Shown: positions 1 to 11,200 of the stretch, one piece after another
How positions within the stretch are numbered: position 1 is the stretch's first letter
Layout of the letters: each line of letters starts with the position of its first letter
NCBI RefSeq assembly: GCF_008831285.2
Contig: NW_022204507.1
Coordinates: 5,228,174-5,292,173, forward strand
From: Nymphaea colorata
Lineage: Eukaryota; Streptophyta; Magnoliopsida; Nymphaeales; Nymphaeaceae
Direction: 5' to 3'
Length of the DNA stretch: 64,000 bases
Program-made: the position numbers and the translations under genes
The notes under the pieces: generated by a model
The model's input: the letters and a program-made list of their open reading frames with translations, nothing else
Told to the model about the DNA's origin: nothing
Database searches by the model: none

Positions 1-849
1 CATTTGGCCTAGCCATGATATTGTCCGAGCTACTCAATTGGTGAAGGTGGCATGACTTCTAACTCAGTTGGTCAAGGTTATCCTTTTGTCCTAGGTTAAT
101 GAGGTTGAGTAGGGGTCAGTGCTCATTATCTAAGTCATTTTATTGTTTTGCAACTGAGTCTATCTTCTATTTCTGAGCATGCCAATTGTTAGAAACACTT
201 TCCAACTTCTTCACTTAAGGGTCAATTCCAATGTAACCCTTTGATTGATAAAAAAATAAAGAGATAGTAATAGAAAGGGACACACATAAAAGAGACAAAA
301 TTGGATATCTCAAACAGCACAAAAGGGGTCCCTACTTACCTAAGTTTGGTACCCAAGGGATTTTCCATTAGATTATGTTCCTTACGGCATCCAAATGCAA
401 CATGTCTAAGGAGGTGTTGCTTCGAAGAAAGGAAAATCTCATGCTATGTGCATTCAACAAGGACAAACCATATCCCATTTTCCCATGTCTTTTCTTGGTC
501 ACATGAGGACAAGAATTGGTGATTGCATAATAAATGCCAATACCTCTAATAAGGCCAAGGGTATAGGCTTATGGATAAAGTCATCCAACAACACCCCTCC
601 TCCGTATGCTAAAGCCATGAGGATCTGCCAATGACATTCATGATGTGCACCCATAATTTGCCAGTGATCTCCCAATTGATGTTAGCATCAGTGTCACAAA
701 AGATGTTGTTTCTTATCTTCTTAAATATCCCCAAAGGTCATGAGTAGACTAAGACGCTAGACAAGCTAAGACCATTTTACTATAGAGCTCTCTTCCACCA
801 TCAATGGGTTGCCTCTTGGACACTTCTTCAATTTGGGATGTTTACATCA

Positions 850-1217
850 AACTTACGCCCAAGTACCTTCACCATTTCTTTGCACATCAATAGTGGATAA
901 AGACATGATCTTCTGTTTCAATTTGTCTATCATAGATCACAGATTGGTTGGCTAAGGCATAGCCAACTCTTTGTGTTCTATCACAAGTCATTATATATAC
1001 CTCCATAGCCAAAAAAGGTGCAACATTTAGCTCTAGAAATGGCAACGTTCTTTAACATTATAAGTTTACTTTTGTCTAATACCTTGTGAAGACAATTCAC
1101 TTCATAGGTGCCTGGGTGGTGGACCGTTGCTACTTCTTTGTCTCCCATCATCAAGATGTCCTTGTCATAAAGGAAACTTGTATGCTGAATGGCATATGAA
1201 ATCCAATGTGAGTTCAA
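850..1217 (-). pseudogene. LINE RT C-terminus with zf-RVT-like motif
   Basis: A 78-codon minus-strand frame from 1,217 includes DKSKLIMLKNVAISRAK, which resembles the RT thumb region of plant LINEs (typically ..NxxKS..). Beyond its stop the text continues as RVGYALANQSVIYDRQ and ETEDHVFIHY, like the zf-RVT block (C-x2-C...E-x3-H-x-x-x-x-C) that follows RT in plant LINEs, but with cysteines lost and a stop after HY. It is decayed. The RT thumb part (1,043-1,217) is deleted in A''. Confidence 0.6.
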
Positions 1218-2137
1218 TTTTGACTAGTCTCTTGTTTGTGAATACTGTTCATCTCATAAATGGAGGCCACTAGGATCAAGTTGTAAAAGAGAAAGTTTTT
1301 ATTATAAATAAGGTAGTCTACTATGCCCAATCCCAACTCTTTGACGACAAACGGGTGGTCTTGCTATTATCCACCATCCATTGAGTTAGATGATTAATGT
1401 CATTCCAACCCCACAAGATGCTTTTGCATAATCAGGAACACTGGGACTTTACAAGACACGTCAACATACTATCAGTCTTTAAATATTTGTTTCGCACAAA
1501 CAATGCCCACAACAAGCTTGTTGTTCTTGCCTAGAAGAGCAAAAAGATCATGTGTGCTTTGTATCAGAAATTTAAATTTCAAACCGGAACACTGACTTCC
1601 TCTAGAGGGTAACATAGGTCTTTTAGCTGATGAGGGGTTTTTTTTGTTCTCAATGTCAGCCTATAGAAAATTACAGCACAATCTTTCAACCATTACCATA
1701 ATAGACCTGGCCAGTCAGAAAGCTATCATCTACTAGCTGATGATTTGATTCAAAACGTAACAATTAAATATTGTATATCAGAGTATCAAAGGATTTTTTT
1801 TTTCATCCTACTTTTCTCCACTTTCCATACAAGGCAGACACAAGCTTTTAGGGTTCATTTTCTTCAAGAATAGAGAGAGGCCATGGTAAGTTTTGGAGAG
1901 AGTCAACTCTCAACTGAGGGTTTTGGAAGTAAACTAAACTCTACGTTCATTAACATAAAACAGGATGAATGTAGATTTGTGGTTATTCACGAGCTTTCCA
2001 GCTTCACTTTCCAATTCTCTAAGGATATTTCAAACTTCTCCCACTCTATTTTATCGCCCTACAAAAAATCATTGCACCTACATAAAAGATACCTATAATA
2101 TTTGCCTAAACCCCTCTGAATTTAGAAAATTTGATTT

Positions 2138-2650
2138 TCATATGGAGAACCGACCATTCGAGCCTACGCAAAAGAAAAAAAATTGAACCACAACTGTGAA
2201 AAAGATAGAAGGAGAGGGGATCTCCCTGATGAAGCCCCCTCTGACTATAAAAAAAATAAGAAATAAAAAAAAATTAAAAAAAAGCTTCATTTCTTCCGTT
2301 AATAATGAGAGCATATGAATTTGTTTCTTCACATGTCATTACCTTAGAAACCCAATTATCACAAAAACCGAGGTGGTGTAGGGCTTTCCTAATGAAGTTT
2401 CATTTAACTTTGTCATACACCTTTGACATGTCATGGTTCAGAAGCATTGATTGGCAGTTATGGTTAGCTAAGATATTAACCATCTTGTTGCATCCAAACC
2501 TATTCATGGATATGTTTATTAGGCAGAAATGCTCCTTGATATTGATTAACAGTTCTAATGAGGATCTTTTCCATTCTAGCTGCCATGACTTTTGAAATGA
2601 TCTTGTAAATGCTATTGCACAATGCATTGAGCTGAAACTCCGTGATGTTG
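2138..2650 (-). pseudogene. LINE reverse transcriptase fragment (palm)
   Basis: On the minus strand the text reads NSIYKIISKVMAARMEK, then NQYQGAFLP and, after a frameshift, HDMSKVYDKVK. These correspond to the conserved LINE RT blocks leading to catalytic motif A (D-x-SK-x-YD). Further on, about 2,200-2,250, is a GLHQGDPLSP-like block; in the duplicate at 59.5 kb it reads HQGDPLSFYLF. The real enzyme copies LINE RNA at a nicked target in the nucleus. This copy has in-frame stops and a frameshift between blocks and cannot be functional. The YADD block was not found. Confidence 0.75.
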
Positions 2651-2663
2651 GAAGCATTAGGAG

Positions 2664-3383
2664 TTTTACATTATAGTCCTGCATTAAGTGAGACATTGTC
2701 TTGCATCTTGAGCAAAATTTTGTTTGTGCTTTTCATTCAACTCTTTGTGATCGGACATCATCATAATTGCCACACTCCAACTCCACCATTGGACGGAACG
2801 TTATGGAAAGTAGTATCTCCACACAAATTCGAGCATATCCTATCTGCAGTTCAACCTTTGTGAAGGGATCGACTTCCATTCACTCCCCTCCCAGCACCCT
2901 GGCTACACCCGTTTGTTCCATAGGATGGACACCAAACAAGAAGTCTCTACTCACTAGGGGATTTCAAGGAACTCCCCAATATAGGTCCATTATAAGGACC
3001 CATCTACTCGCAAGCAGTTGACCTCCCACTCGCTATGCCTGTTTCCTCATAATGACTTCAAGTTCTTCACTAGAATCTACTTTTACTAGCAAATGACCAT
3101 TAACAACAAAGGAAAAGTGAAGGTAGTGAATCTCATATCAGGGAGAGCGAAGTCCAACGATAAAGAAGCCAAGATTCATTGATCTCCTATTTTCTCCACC
3201 TAGGAAGTAGGCTATGGTAATATATTTGTAGGATTTCTTCATCTCCTCTAGATGTTCCTCAAAAATGATGACATGGGGATGCCCACTAATTGTACACACT
3301 TCTAATTCTTCTTGGTCATCATAGGTTTCCATCGCATGCCTATTGATAGCTTTTACATATATTTGAGAGTTGGATTGCCGCAT
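2664..3383 (-). pseudogene. LINE ORF1-like: DUF4283-like region and CCHC-like knuckle
   Basis: The frame opening at 3,383 runs 81 codons. After frameshifts, the text continues in the style of the plant LINE DUF4283 domain, including GYARICVE near 2,830, which resembles the YARVCVE signature of that family. At 2,664-2,725 FCSRCKTMSHLMQDY has the spacing C-x2-C-x4-H-x4, but the last cysteine is Tyr, so this is a damaged zinc knuckle. Such proteins bind nucleic acid and probably coat the LINE RNA. Several stops interrupt it, so no product is expected. The family assignment is from motif reading only. Confidence 0.6.
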
Positions 3384-4076
3384 TGATTGCAGCTGCTCTC
3401 AAGTTGCGCATGTGAGACAACCCCTTCACAATCACCTACCCTTGAAGCCTCCTGCTTTGAGACATTGGAATCCTCCTTGTCGGTTTCCTAGATCAAGGAC
3501 CACCTCATGGTCTCCACTGGCATCTCTGGGATCATCATCCAGGGTGGGGGCCTTGCTTCCTCACAATTGTTGCATTGTCTCCTAGAAGCATAGACAGGGG
3601 AAAGAGAGAAATGAAAGACCCTATGAAAGGAGCTCTAATAAAAACACTAGGAGAGCTTCTCCCTCCTAAGACCCTACTAGATTTTCTAAATGACCAACCA
3701 AATTTGGACAAACATAATACCAGAAAACATAATACCCACAATTAATTAATAAGCGGAACTAAAACATATTTGCAATAATTTCATATACATGATAACTATT
3801 GCATGCATGCATACTAACATTTATGCGAAATTGGTTACCTGTGTATGAAATTTTTAAGCCATTTTTAATAATGACAAAACATGCCCATGATTAACAAAAA
3901 AAAAAGAAACTCTTTGTAGGGAGAAAAAGGAAGACCACAAAAAGAAAATTTTAGGATTCGGTAAAGATAAAATTAATCAGTGTATATATATATCGTTATG
4001 GTTAAGATACCCCATTAAGTAGCAAAAAAAAGCTTTTTTGTTTTTTTGACCTCCTCATAATGTTATCTCATTATCT

Positions 4077-4386
4077 CATAAATATTTTTTTTATCTCATA
4101 AACATTATCTCATACTTAAGTTTGACATTATCTCAAACATCCGTCCATTAACTCATTATCTTATAAATAATTTATTTTCTCAAAAGCATTATCTCATATT
4201 TATGTTTAGTCTTATCTGATACATCCATCTATTATCTCATTATCTTACATGTGTTTTATTATCTCATAAAGATCAACCCATACTTATGTTTAGTGTTACC
4301 TCATATATCCATTGGTCCGTCCATTAACTCATATCTCATAAATGTTTTGTTTTCTCATAAACATAATCTCCTACTTATTTGTTATT
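4077..4386. repeat. Degenerate minisatellite, unit about 84 bp, 3.6 copies
   Basis: Units begin near 4,077, 4,162, 4,246 and 4,337. Each contains TTATCTCATAAA-like text, then CATACTTATGTTTAG and an ATCCATCC-like stretch, then ATTATCTCATTATCT. Copies differ by substitutions and small indels (85, 84, 91 and a partial 50 bp). No similar array was seen elsewhere in the window. Confidence 0.8.
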
Positions 4387-6723
4387 TCATACCTATTTGT
4401 TATCTCACGCATATGCATATGCAATGTTTGGGTGTGAAAGAAAATGTGCATATTTGTAGTATGGTCCACATCCAGTGTACGCTCATTACATACGCAAAGC
4501 AGCGGACAAAACTCTCTCTCATATTCATGAATGTTGTACTTTTCACTATTAAATATTTTTGTGTGCATATTTGTTCTTGAAACCATATATTGAATCTCTC
4601 AGCTTCATGTAGTAGTGAGACAAGACTTTCAAATTACTTAACATAAGCTGGAATAAGTTAATAGTATGCATTGTTTGGGAAACTTTCCCATGTTCTCATC
4701 CCCATCTTCCCTTTTCAGGTGATTGCAAATAAAAGGGCTGACAATGTGGCTGGAGCATTCCTGAGATGGCCTTGTTATGACAAAATTGGTCAATGATCTA
4801 CCAGAATTTTAAGGACTAGAATCATGAGAATTTTATGCCATTTATTCTAAGATTTGACTCGGTTGACTTGTTCAGTTTGTCTTCTAAATAATAGTGGTTT
4901 GTTGCAAATATAGTTTGTAATGATGCTTAATAGTATACAAATTATGGATGTTTGAAAAATTATTTCCCTGTGCTATGTCTTCAATAAAAAATTTGCCTTC
5001 AATAAAAAAAATTGGTCTCAAAAGTTTAGGTTCACATCATCTTTATTTTTTTTTCTATCAATATTGTATAATAATTTATGCATTAATGTTTTTGAAATAA
5101 ATATTACTTGAAACACTCGACAGATGGTTCCGCATGACTTTTTTGGTTGCTTGATGTAATTTTTTTTGTTTTTTCATGTTATGTGCTATCCATCTCATAA
5201 CAACATTAGAAGTAGGATTGTGAAAAAATAAAAAATAAAACCATGCTCCATCCATTACATTTGAAGATATGAAATGATCTTTAAATGCAGCAATCAAATG
5301 TAGACATACATACGCTTTGCATTACTGCAACAAGAACGTGATGTTCACATAGAACATGTATCCAAGAATGCAATGTTTTGCAAAAAAAAATTGAAGGATG
5401 AAATATGAGATGTTTTAAATGACAGTAATGCATTAGAAAACGACTGAGTTACATGTAAAATGTGGATCCGTACATGGGTAGGAAAGAAGGAAATCAATAA
5501 AGCTTACAAAGTGGGTTTGAAAATTTTGAACTCTCTCTGTGTTGGTTACTTATTTTGAGGTTTACCATAGACATGTCATTTACTAGGACCATCTGATGCA
5601 TGGAGTAGTTTGCTGTGCAATAATACATGAATTAATTTAAGTTCTTCCTAGACATTATGCGGGGTTTTATGTTCCACAAAAAAAATGATTCTACAATTGT
5701 GATTTGCAACCAGTTCACATGCAGACGATTTATCGTTGATTTGGTTGAATGAATTGTGAAACTTCGAACAGTATTATAAATTAAAAGTCATGTTTTTCTC
5801 AAAATGCAACATATAAAAAAGTTAATTAAATACTATCTTAAAATATATTAAAACATTGCATATATAGCAAATCCCAATTAGTACCCCCATTTGGATCTAG
5901 TTGCAGCAACAGCTTGCTGGGTGTATGCCTCCTACCTTTATCATTTCGGGAGCAGGTTGTTTCCCACAGTGAATGAGAGTAATGCCCAAAGCGCCTCCAT
6001 TTCATGTGAATTTTATTCTTAACACAGCAAATAATTGCAAATATTGCTGAGTTTGTTTCCATTGAGACAAACACTTGTAAATTTTTTTGTTAATATTTTG
6101 CTATATATCCTATTGTTTATCCTTGTGAAAAGCACATAATCTGTTACGTAAGAACCTGTAAATCACTTACCTAGTTTTACTTTAGTATGGTGCCATAATT
6201 ATGAAAGAGCAATATTTAAGTCTAGAAATTCCTGAAGATATATAACTAATTTGGTGCTTAAAGGAAGAATATAAGCTATATACTCATAATTAATATGCAT
6301 CTACAACGGTACATCCCTTAATTCTTTTTATTTTTTCCCAAATAAATATAGAAGCATCTCTTCCTTGTTGTCACAATTTGGCATGTTTAGTTTATTTAAT
6401 TTGTAGCAGGATTGGAAATTAACACCTAGGTGGATGTTAAACTTCCACAGTAAATTATTCAAAACTAATTAATATTGAGGTTGTTAAGTTTTTTATAAAA
6501 ATATTTTGAAAAGTCATTAATAGAAGCGGTGGGTGTTAGTTGCTAACAAGGCTTAACAAAATCCCCAAAATGGTGCAAATTAATCTGTTGATTCCAGCTC
6601 ATTCTGCATATCTTTGAGACAACAACTCTTTGGGACAGTGGACATCCCAAACAGTGCACCAATTAACAAACAGCTAATATTGAATTTTATTTATTTATTT
6701 TCTTTTAGGGGGGTCATGGGGGA

Positions 6724-6744
6724 AGAGAGAGAGAGAGAGAGAGA
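6724..6744. repeat. (GA)n microsatellite
   Basis: A simple GA run of about 20 bp in AT-rich DNA. Confidence 0.9.
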
Positions 6745-7273
6745 TCATTGATTTTGTTTAGAAAAAGACAAATGAAATATTAATGAGTTAAATGAAAAAC
6801 AGCAAGAACATTTGAGTTCTACTATTTGCTAAGTTATTTTTCTTAATGTTTGTTATCATAATTTTTCAAAAAAGTGGGGAGGATCGTTACACATTGTTGA
6901 AATTTTCAGCTCGATCGACCATCATGCATGTTGAAATGAATATATATATGAAGCACAGCCGGTTTTCTGGTCTTTCAAACGTGGTGTATATTTTTCTGTT
7001 TGGCTCACAATCTGTCCTTAGGCATATTCTGAACTTGATTAACTTTGTCTACAATATAAAAAAAAAAATCACTTCCAAATAGTTGATATCAACGCACATA
7101 TGATTAACGAGTTGGAAGCAGTGTATTAGGCAACTATTCCCCAAATTCCACTGATTTTCCAATTTTCTCCTTTTTTGTTGGTTTATTGCTCAATTTGGCT
7201 TTGGCAGAGCAGGGCTTGGTTTCATCTCAAAACCTAAGAATAGGGTTTCATTATTTGTAATATGTAGTGGACC

Positions 7274-7669
7274 CAGGGCTGCACATGCATGAGTCAAGTA
7301 AAGCTCTAGTTGGGTCAGCCCAAGCTCGACTTCACTCAAAAAACTCGAGGTTGACAAAATGATACAACACTGGGCTCAAACTCGACTCATTTAACTTGTT
7401 TATGTTAAACATGTCATGTTTCATTTAACTTGTCTAACTCATTTAGTTTTTACACGTTCAATTTTTTTTTTCTCATTACAATTCAATATTCATTGTAGAG
7501 TCGAGCCAAGTTGAGTTTTTAGAACTTGAACTTGACTCGTTTAACATTTCGAGCATACATTTGAACTCGAGCTCAACTCGTTTATAAATAGGTCGAGTTC
7601 GAGTTGAGCTTCAATGAGTGAGTTCAATCGAATCGAGTTTGAGCTGGCTCAACTTGTTGTGCAGCCCTA
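7274..7669. mobile_element. hAT-type MITE with perfect 8-bp target-site duplication
   Basis: The left end is CAGGGCTGCACA and the right end, read on the opposite strand, is TAGGGCTGCACA, giving 12-bp terminal inverted repeats with one mismatch. AGTGGACC flanks both sides (7,266-7,273 and 7,670-7,677), an exact 8-bp duplication as hAT transposases make. The 396-bp interior is rich in CTCGA/TCGAG motifs and has no coding frame, so the element is non-autonomous. The perfect duplication suggests a fairly recent insertion or a lucky survivor. Confidence 0.92.
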
Positions 7670-7677
7670 AGTGGACC

Positions 7678-9259
7678 TCTCTTTTAAACATATAATATTA
7701 ATCTACTTGTGGATCCAGTATTTTGTGATGCAGCGAGACCCCTTTTGGAATAGATTTTGCGGAAAACCAACTACATCCTTTCACCCCTAGCCACAAGTCA
7801 TCCCCGTATTTTGCCACATATGTGGGTTCGATCCTCCAAGGCCTGCTAGAGCTCTCTCCTACTGGCTCGTGGCTAGATTGATTGGCTTCGGGTCAAATAA
7901 GAACAACTATCATCTGCAACATCTGGAAAACGACTACACTTAATGGCTTAAGCCGTTGTTCCCAAAAGGTACACCATTAGAGTAAGTGCGCCCACCGGCT
8001 CTAAGCTCTGTTCCTTTGACTGATTGTTTGCATCAGATTTGAGGTTGTCTATTGCACTGACCTCCCCACCCACCAAAGTGAGGCGGTGCCGTGCAGCTGA
8101 GCTGACCCTTCAAAGCTGCAAAGGATCTACAAACTATAATGGACAAGGTAGAGTGCGGGCATGGGCGTGGGTACGACATTTCTGTTCAATTGTTTGAGAA
8201 GTCCTAATTCCTAAAGAGGAAAAGGTAAATCCTGGACTGTATGGGCATTGTCTCCCAAATATTGAATTTGTCGTGGCACTGAATGGGCCCAATGGAAAAT
8301 CGGTGACTTATTTATTAATGGGTTCAAGAAGCTGGAGCAGCGGTAGACATTAAAATGAAGGGATAATTTACAAAATTACTCATCTCAATCTAAATTATCT
8401 GCAATGGAAAAGAAAAATAAAATGGGTAATTTTCATTAAAAGGGCAACTGTGTAAACTATTCCTTATAATTTTAGTGACTTTGATGCATAATTAACTCAT
8501 TGAAATTTCATCACAAATGCTGACTGCACGTTTCTTCATTTTTGAGAGTTGACTGGTGATTTACTATTTTGCCAAAAATCAAGCCACTTTTTTTAATTTT
8601 GTGAAAGATTGCGGAAATATTTCAGCACGTTCAGTCCAGATGTGCTAGTGTTTTAATGGCGCACTACAAAAAAAAGGTTTTACGAAAAATAGTTTTTTAA
8701 AATTTATTTTTAATTAGTTTTGCAAAACAGATTTGTATGTTTGGATATAGAATCAAAACAGTTTTTCGTTTTTAATTAATTTGGTTAAAATATTTTCTTC
8801 CAAAAATAAATTTTTCATAAAACTTGCACTTCTTATCATCCAAACTCTTACAAAACAGTGACTTATAAGGAAGAATCATTTTTTACCTCAAAAAATGAGT
8901 TTTGCCACCCAAACAACTTAAATGTTCATTCTTGTGAATATGAAATATTAATCCTCTGAGGGAGGAAATTAAGAGGACACTCTTGGAGAACGATCCAAAC
9001 ACAAAAAATTATATGTTAAAGTTTTTTGACTTGGTACACGGGAGAAAAGTCGACAGATGGAATATGCCATGGGACAAAAAAAAATGTTCAACCAATAGAC
9101 ATACAAAACCATCTGATCGAAACTAGTGGTTTCCAGCAATTATTTCTAAAACCTGACTAATTAAATGCATGTGCATTGCCGAGAAAGCTAAACAATCAAA
9201 ATTAAATTACAGATATATGCCGAAAGAAAATATATAAAATGGTTGGACAGATGTCATCA
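7678..9259. other. Non-coding spacer, no gene recognised
   Basis: No frame here shows family features. A less AT-rich patch at about 7,730-8,150 contains GTGGGTTCGATCCTCC (near 7,826), which resembles a pol III B box but lacks a convincing A box. The rest (8,340-9,259) is AT-rich with short inverted text such as TGTTTGGATA (8,739) and ATCCAAAC (8,839), perhaps an old MITE. Confidence 0.45.
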
Positions 9260-9446
9260 GTGATAACCATTAAAAAATGCATGAAGAACCACTAAAAAAT
9301 GCAGGGTGACTTCGATGTGAATGCAGGTTTATAGTCATACTTTCAGATATAGGTTTGTTTTTCGAAAGACTTTGACTCTCTCCCCCTGCCAAATCGCTCT
9401 CTCTCTCTCACAGAGAATGTTGAAGTAGCGGAGTCATTTAGATGTA

Positions 9447-9626
9447 CATCTTTTCTTCCACGTCAAAGAAAACAAAGTGGGTGATCAGTGAACAGCAATT
9501 TAAAAATGTGTAGGGTTTTTTCGATGTGAATGGTTGGCAGATGCAAAAAGAAAATGAATGTATATTGTAGAGTTTTGTATTAGCTGAGGGTGAGCATTCG
9601 TTCAGGTACCCTATTTCTCTCCCTTC

Positions 9627-9664
<38 letters not shown>

Positions 9665-9928
9665 ATATGTAAAATGTATATATATTTCTCTGTGAGCATC
9701 GTCTTCCATGTCAAAGAAAACAATGTGGGTGATCAGTGAACAGCGATTTAAAAATGTGTAGCCTGTTTTCGATGTGAATGCTTGGCAGATGCAAAAAGAA
9801 AATTAATGTATATTGTAGAATTTTGTATTAGCTAAGGGTGAGCATTCGTTCAGGTACCCTATTTCTCTCCCTTTCTCTCTCTCTCTCTCTCTTTTTCTCT
9901 CTCTCTCTCTCCCTCTCTCTCTCTCTAC

Positions 9929-9985
<57 letters not shown>

Positions 9986-9999
9986 CATTTCTATGTGAG
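9447..9999. repeat. Two-copy tandem repeat, 250 and 303 bp
   Basis: Unit 1 (9,447-9,696) and unit 2 (9,697-9,999) both run from a CATC..TCTTCCA.GTCAAAG start through GGGTGATCAGTGAACAGC and GCATTCGTTCAGGTACCC to a CT run and an AT run. A stub of a third unit begins at 10,000 and diverges. A more diverged relative, with TTCGATGTGAATG and a CT run, lies at about 9,285-9,410. The unit length difference is mostly in the CT/AT tracts. Confidence 0.88.
9872..9987. repeat. Compound (CT)n-(AT)n microsatellite
   Basis: CT repeats with T and C interruptions (to about 9,926) pass directly into AT repeats broken by two CAT steps (to about 9,987). The equivalent, shorter tract in the first tandem unit is at 9,619-9,690. 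An open frame on the minus strand across this tract is only the translation of simple repeats. Confidence 0.9.
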
Positions 10000-11005
10000 C
10001 ATCGTCTTCCTTAGTGAGACATTGATGGAAAATCATCACTTCCAATGTCTAGATGGACAATCCACCATCGGCAAGAATGAGTGTTCTTGTGGTGACTATC
10101 ACCTATGGCAACAAGCACAGATTTTCTTTTCTAATGTCATTGCAAACCCCCATTACTGCTGAGGGTTTGCCAATGTCTATGGATTTTCTTTTTTTTTTTT
10201 TGGTAGATTGTCTGAATTGGACCAAATATGCCTTAAGCTGTGAAGCTGTGTATCAGACCTGGCTCAATTACTTCCAAATACTGTGAAGCTCAAACTTGGC
10301 TCGAGTTCTAAAAACTTGAATTTGGCCCAAGCAGTTCGTCGAGGATTGGCTTGAGCTTATTTGGAAAGAAAAGGGCAGTATGGATTCATATATTTTCAAT
10401 TACCATGAATTAGGAGAAGAACATTTTCTTATTAGTTGTTTTCTTTAGGAGAATAGAGTACTCTTCTAAACAAAGTCATTACCAAACAAGCAAGAACGAA
10501 CATTTTAGAAGAAAAATACAACATGACATTAACAATTGAAAGACTGTGATTCTGTGGTTGTTTGTACAACTGGAATGAAAGAAAGGAGAGAATTAGTAAA
10601 AAAAATTGGCAACAACGATAATGAAAAAATGAAAACATTAATTAGAAGGAAGCTATATACATTTCTATTTCATTTGGAAGACTGAGATTGTGCTGGCTTA
10701 TTTTTCTCTGGTGAATAACATAACTGTGCCCAATACGATTAATGGTTGACATTTTGAGTAATTTGATTCAATTGCCTTAGCATTTTGTACTCCATTCCTG
10801 CCCTTTCTTTGACATTTAATTAATTGCAAGAAAAGGAATGGCTACCCTAACGATGAATGTCGTCAATTTTTGGTGAAGAATTCAACATCAGGAGCCAAAC
10901 CGAGAATTGCGCTTAATAAGAACTCAGTTAAATGTTCATAATTTTCTCATACTGAAAGCAACACAATTGATGAAAAGCTACTCATTTTAAACAGAAGAAA
11001 AGAAC
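10000..11005. other. Spacer with a truncated MITE-like patch
   Basis: No gene recognised. At about 10,288-10,370 the text GGCTCGAGTTCTAAAAACTT resembles, in inverse orientation, the interior of the MITE at 7,274-7,669 (near 7,515). It could be a truncated family member; no terminal repeats were found. There is a T11 run at 10,191-10,201. Confidence 0.4.
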
Positions 11006-11013
11006 AGTTCAAC

Positions 11014-11192
11014 CAGTGGTGGAGCCAGAATTTTTTGGCTATGGGGCACCCTTATAGAAATTCTCATTTTTGAAGGTGCACAACATATATAAATAAGTAA
11101 ATAATTGTAAGAAATCTATGTAAAAATAAATAAAAATTTTGTGGTTGGCATGGGCAACTGCCCATGCCAGCATATATGTTGATCCGTTACTG
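11014..11192. mobile_element. Short hAT-like MITE (179 bp)
   Basis: The left end CAGTGGTGGAGCCA and the inverted right end CAGTAACGGATCAA are imperfect terminal repeats of the common plant GGAGCCA-type MITE. Flanks AGTTCAAC (11,006-11,013) and CATTCAAC (11,193-11,200) match at 6 of 8 positions, as expected for an aged 8-bp target duplication. A small internal palindrome, GGGCAACTGCCC, lies near 11,153. No coding capacity. Confidence 0.72.
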
Positions 11193-11200
11193 CATTCAAC

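Larger units (their letters stand above)
850..3383 (-). mobile_element. Decayed L1-type LINE (non-LTR retrotransposon)
   Basis: Read on the minus strand, this interval gives parts of a plant LINE in the expected order: a DUF4283-like region, a zinc knuckle, reverse-transcriptase palm motifs, then a zf-RVT-like C-terminus. Stops and frameshifts break every part. The apurinic endonuclease that normally sits between the knuckle and the RT is missing, because the knuckle runs within about 50 bp into RT sequence. It is therefore a dead, internally deleted copy. No poly(A) tail or target-site duplication was recognised. Confidence 0.8.
1..3644. repeat. Segment A, copy 1 (segmental duplication)
   Basis: This block is repeated in the same orientation at 58,300-61,057 and, truncated, at 46,212-46,715. 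The matching text starts at base 1, so the left edge is set by the window and not by the repeat. Copy 1 differs from A'' in two large ways. It keeps about 1 kb (1,043-2,037) that A'' lacks, and it lacks 87 bp near 2,657 that A'' has. Around 75-90 it reads differently from A' and A'', which share a variant there. It carries a decayed minus-strand LINE. Confidence 0.93.
3645..7265. other. AT-rich single-copy DNA, no gene recognised
   Basis: This is the left part of the 8.9 kb that separates A from B here and is absent between A'' and B'. Apart from the minisatellite at 4,077-4,386 and a (GA)n run at 6,724-6,744, I see no coherent coding frame. Open frames are under 110 codons and of low-complexity or AT-driven composition. 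Homopolymer runs are common. Confidence 0.6.

Noticed and set aside
4700-4800. Exon-like stretch after a pyrimidine tract and CAG (ADNVAGAFLRWPCYDKIGQ)
   Set aside because: The reading is only about 25 codons, resembles nothing firmly, and no neighbouring exons are seen. A weak likeness to gypsy RNase H text (NVVADALSR) is too short to use.
9803-10045. 80-codon minus-strand frame of Glu-Arg and Tyr-Ile repeats
   Set aside because: It is a translation of the CT and AT microsatellite, not a gene.
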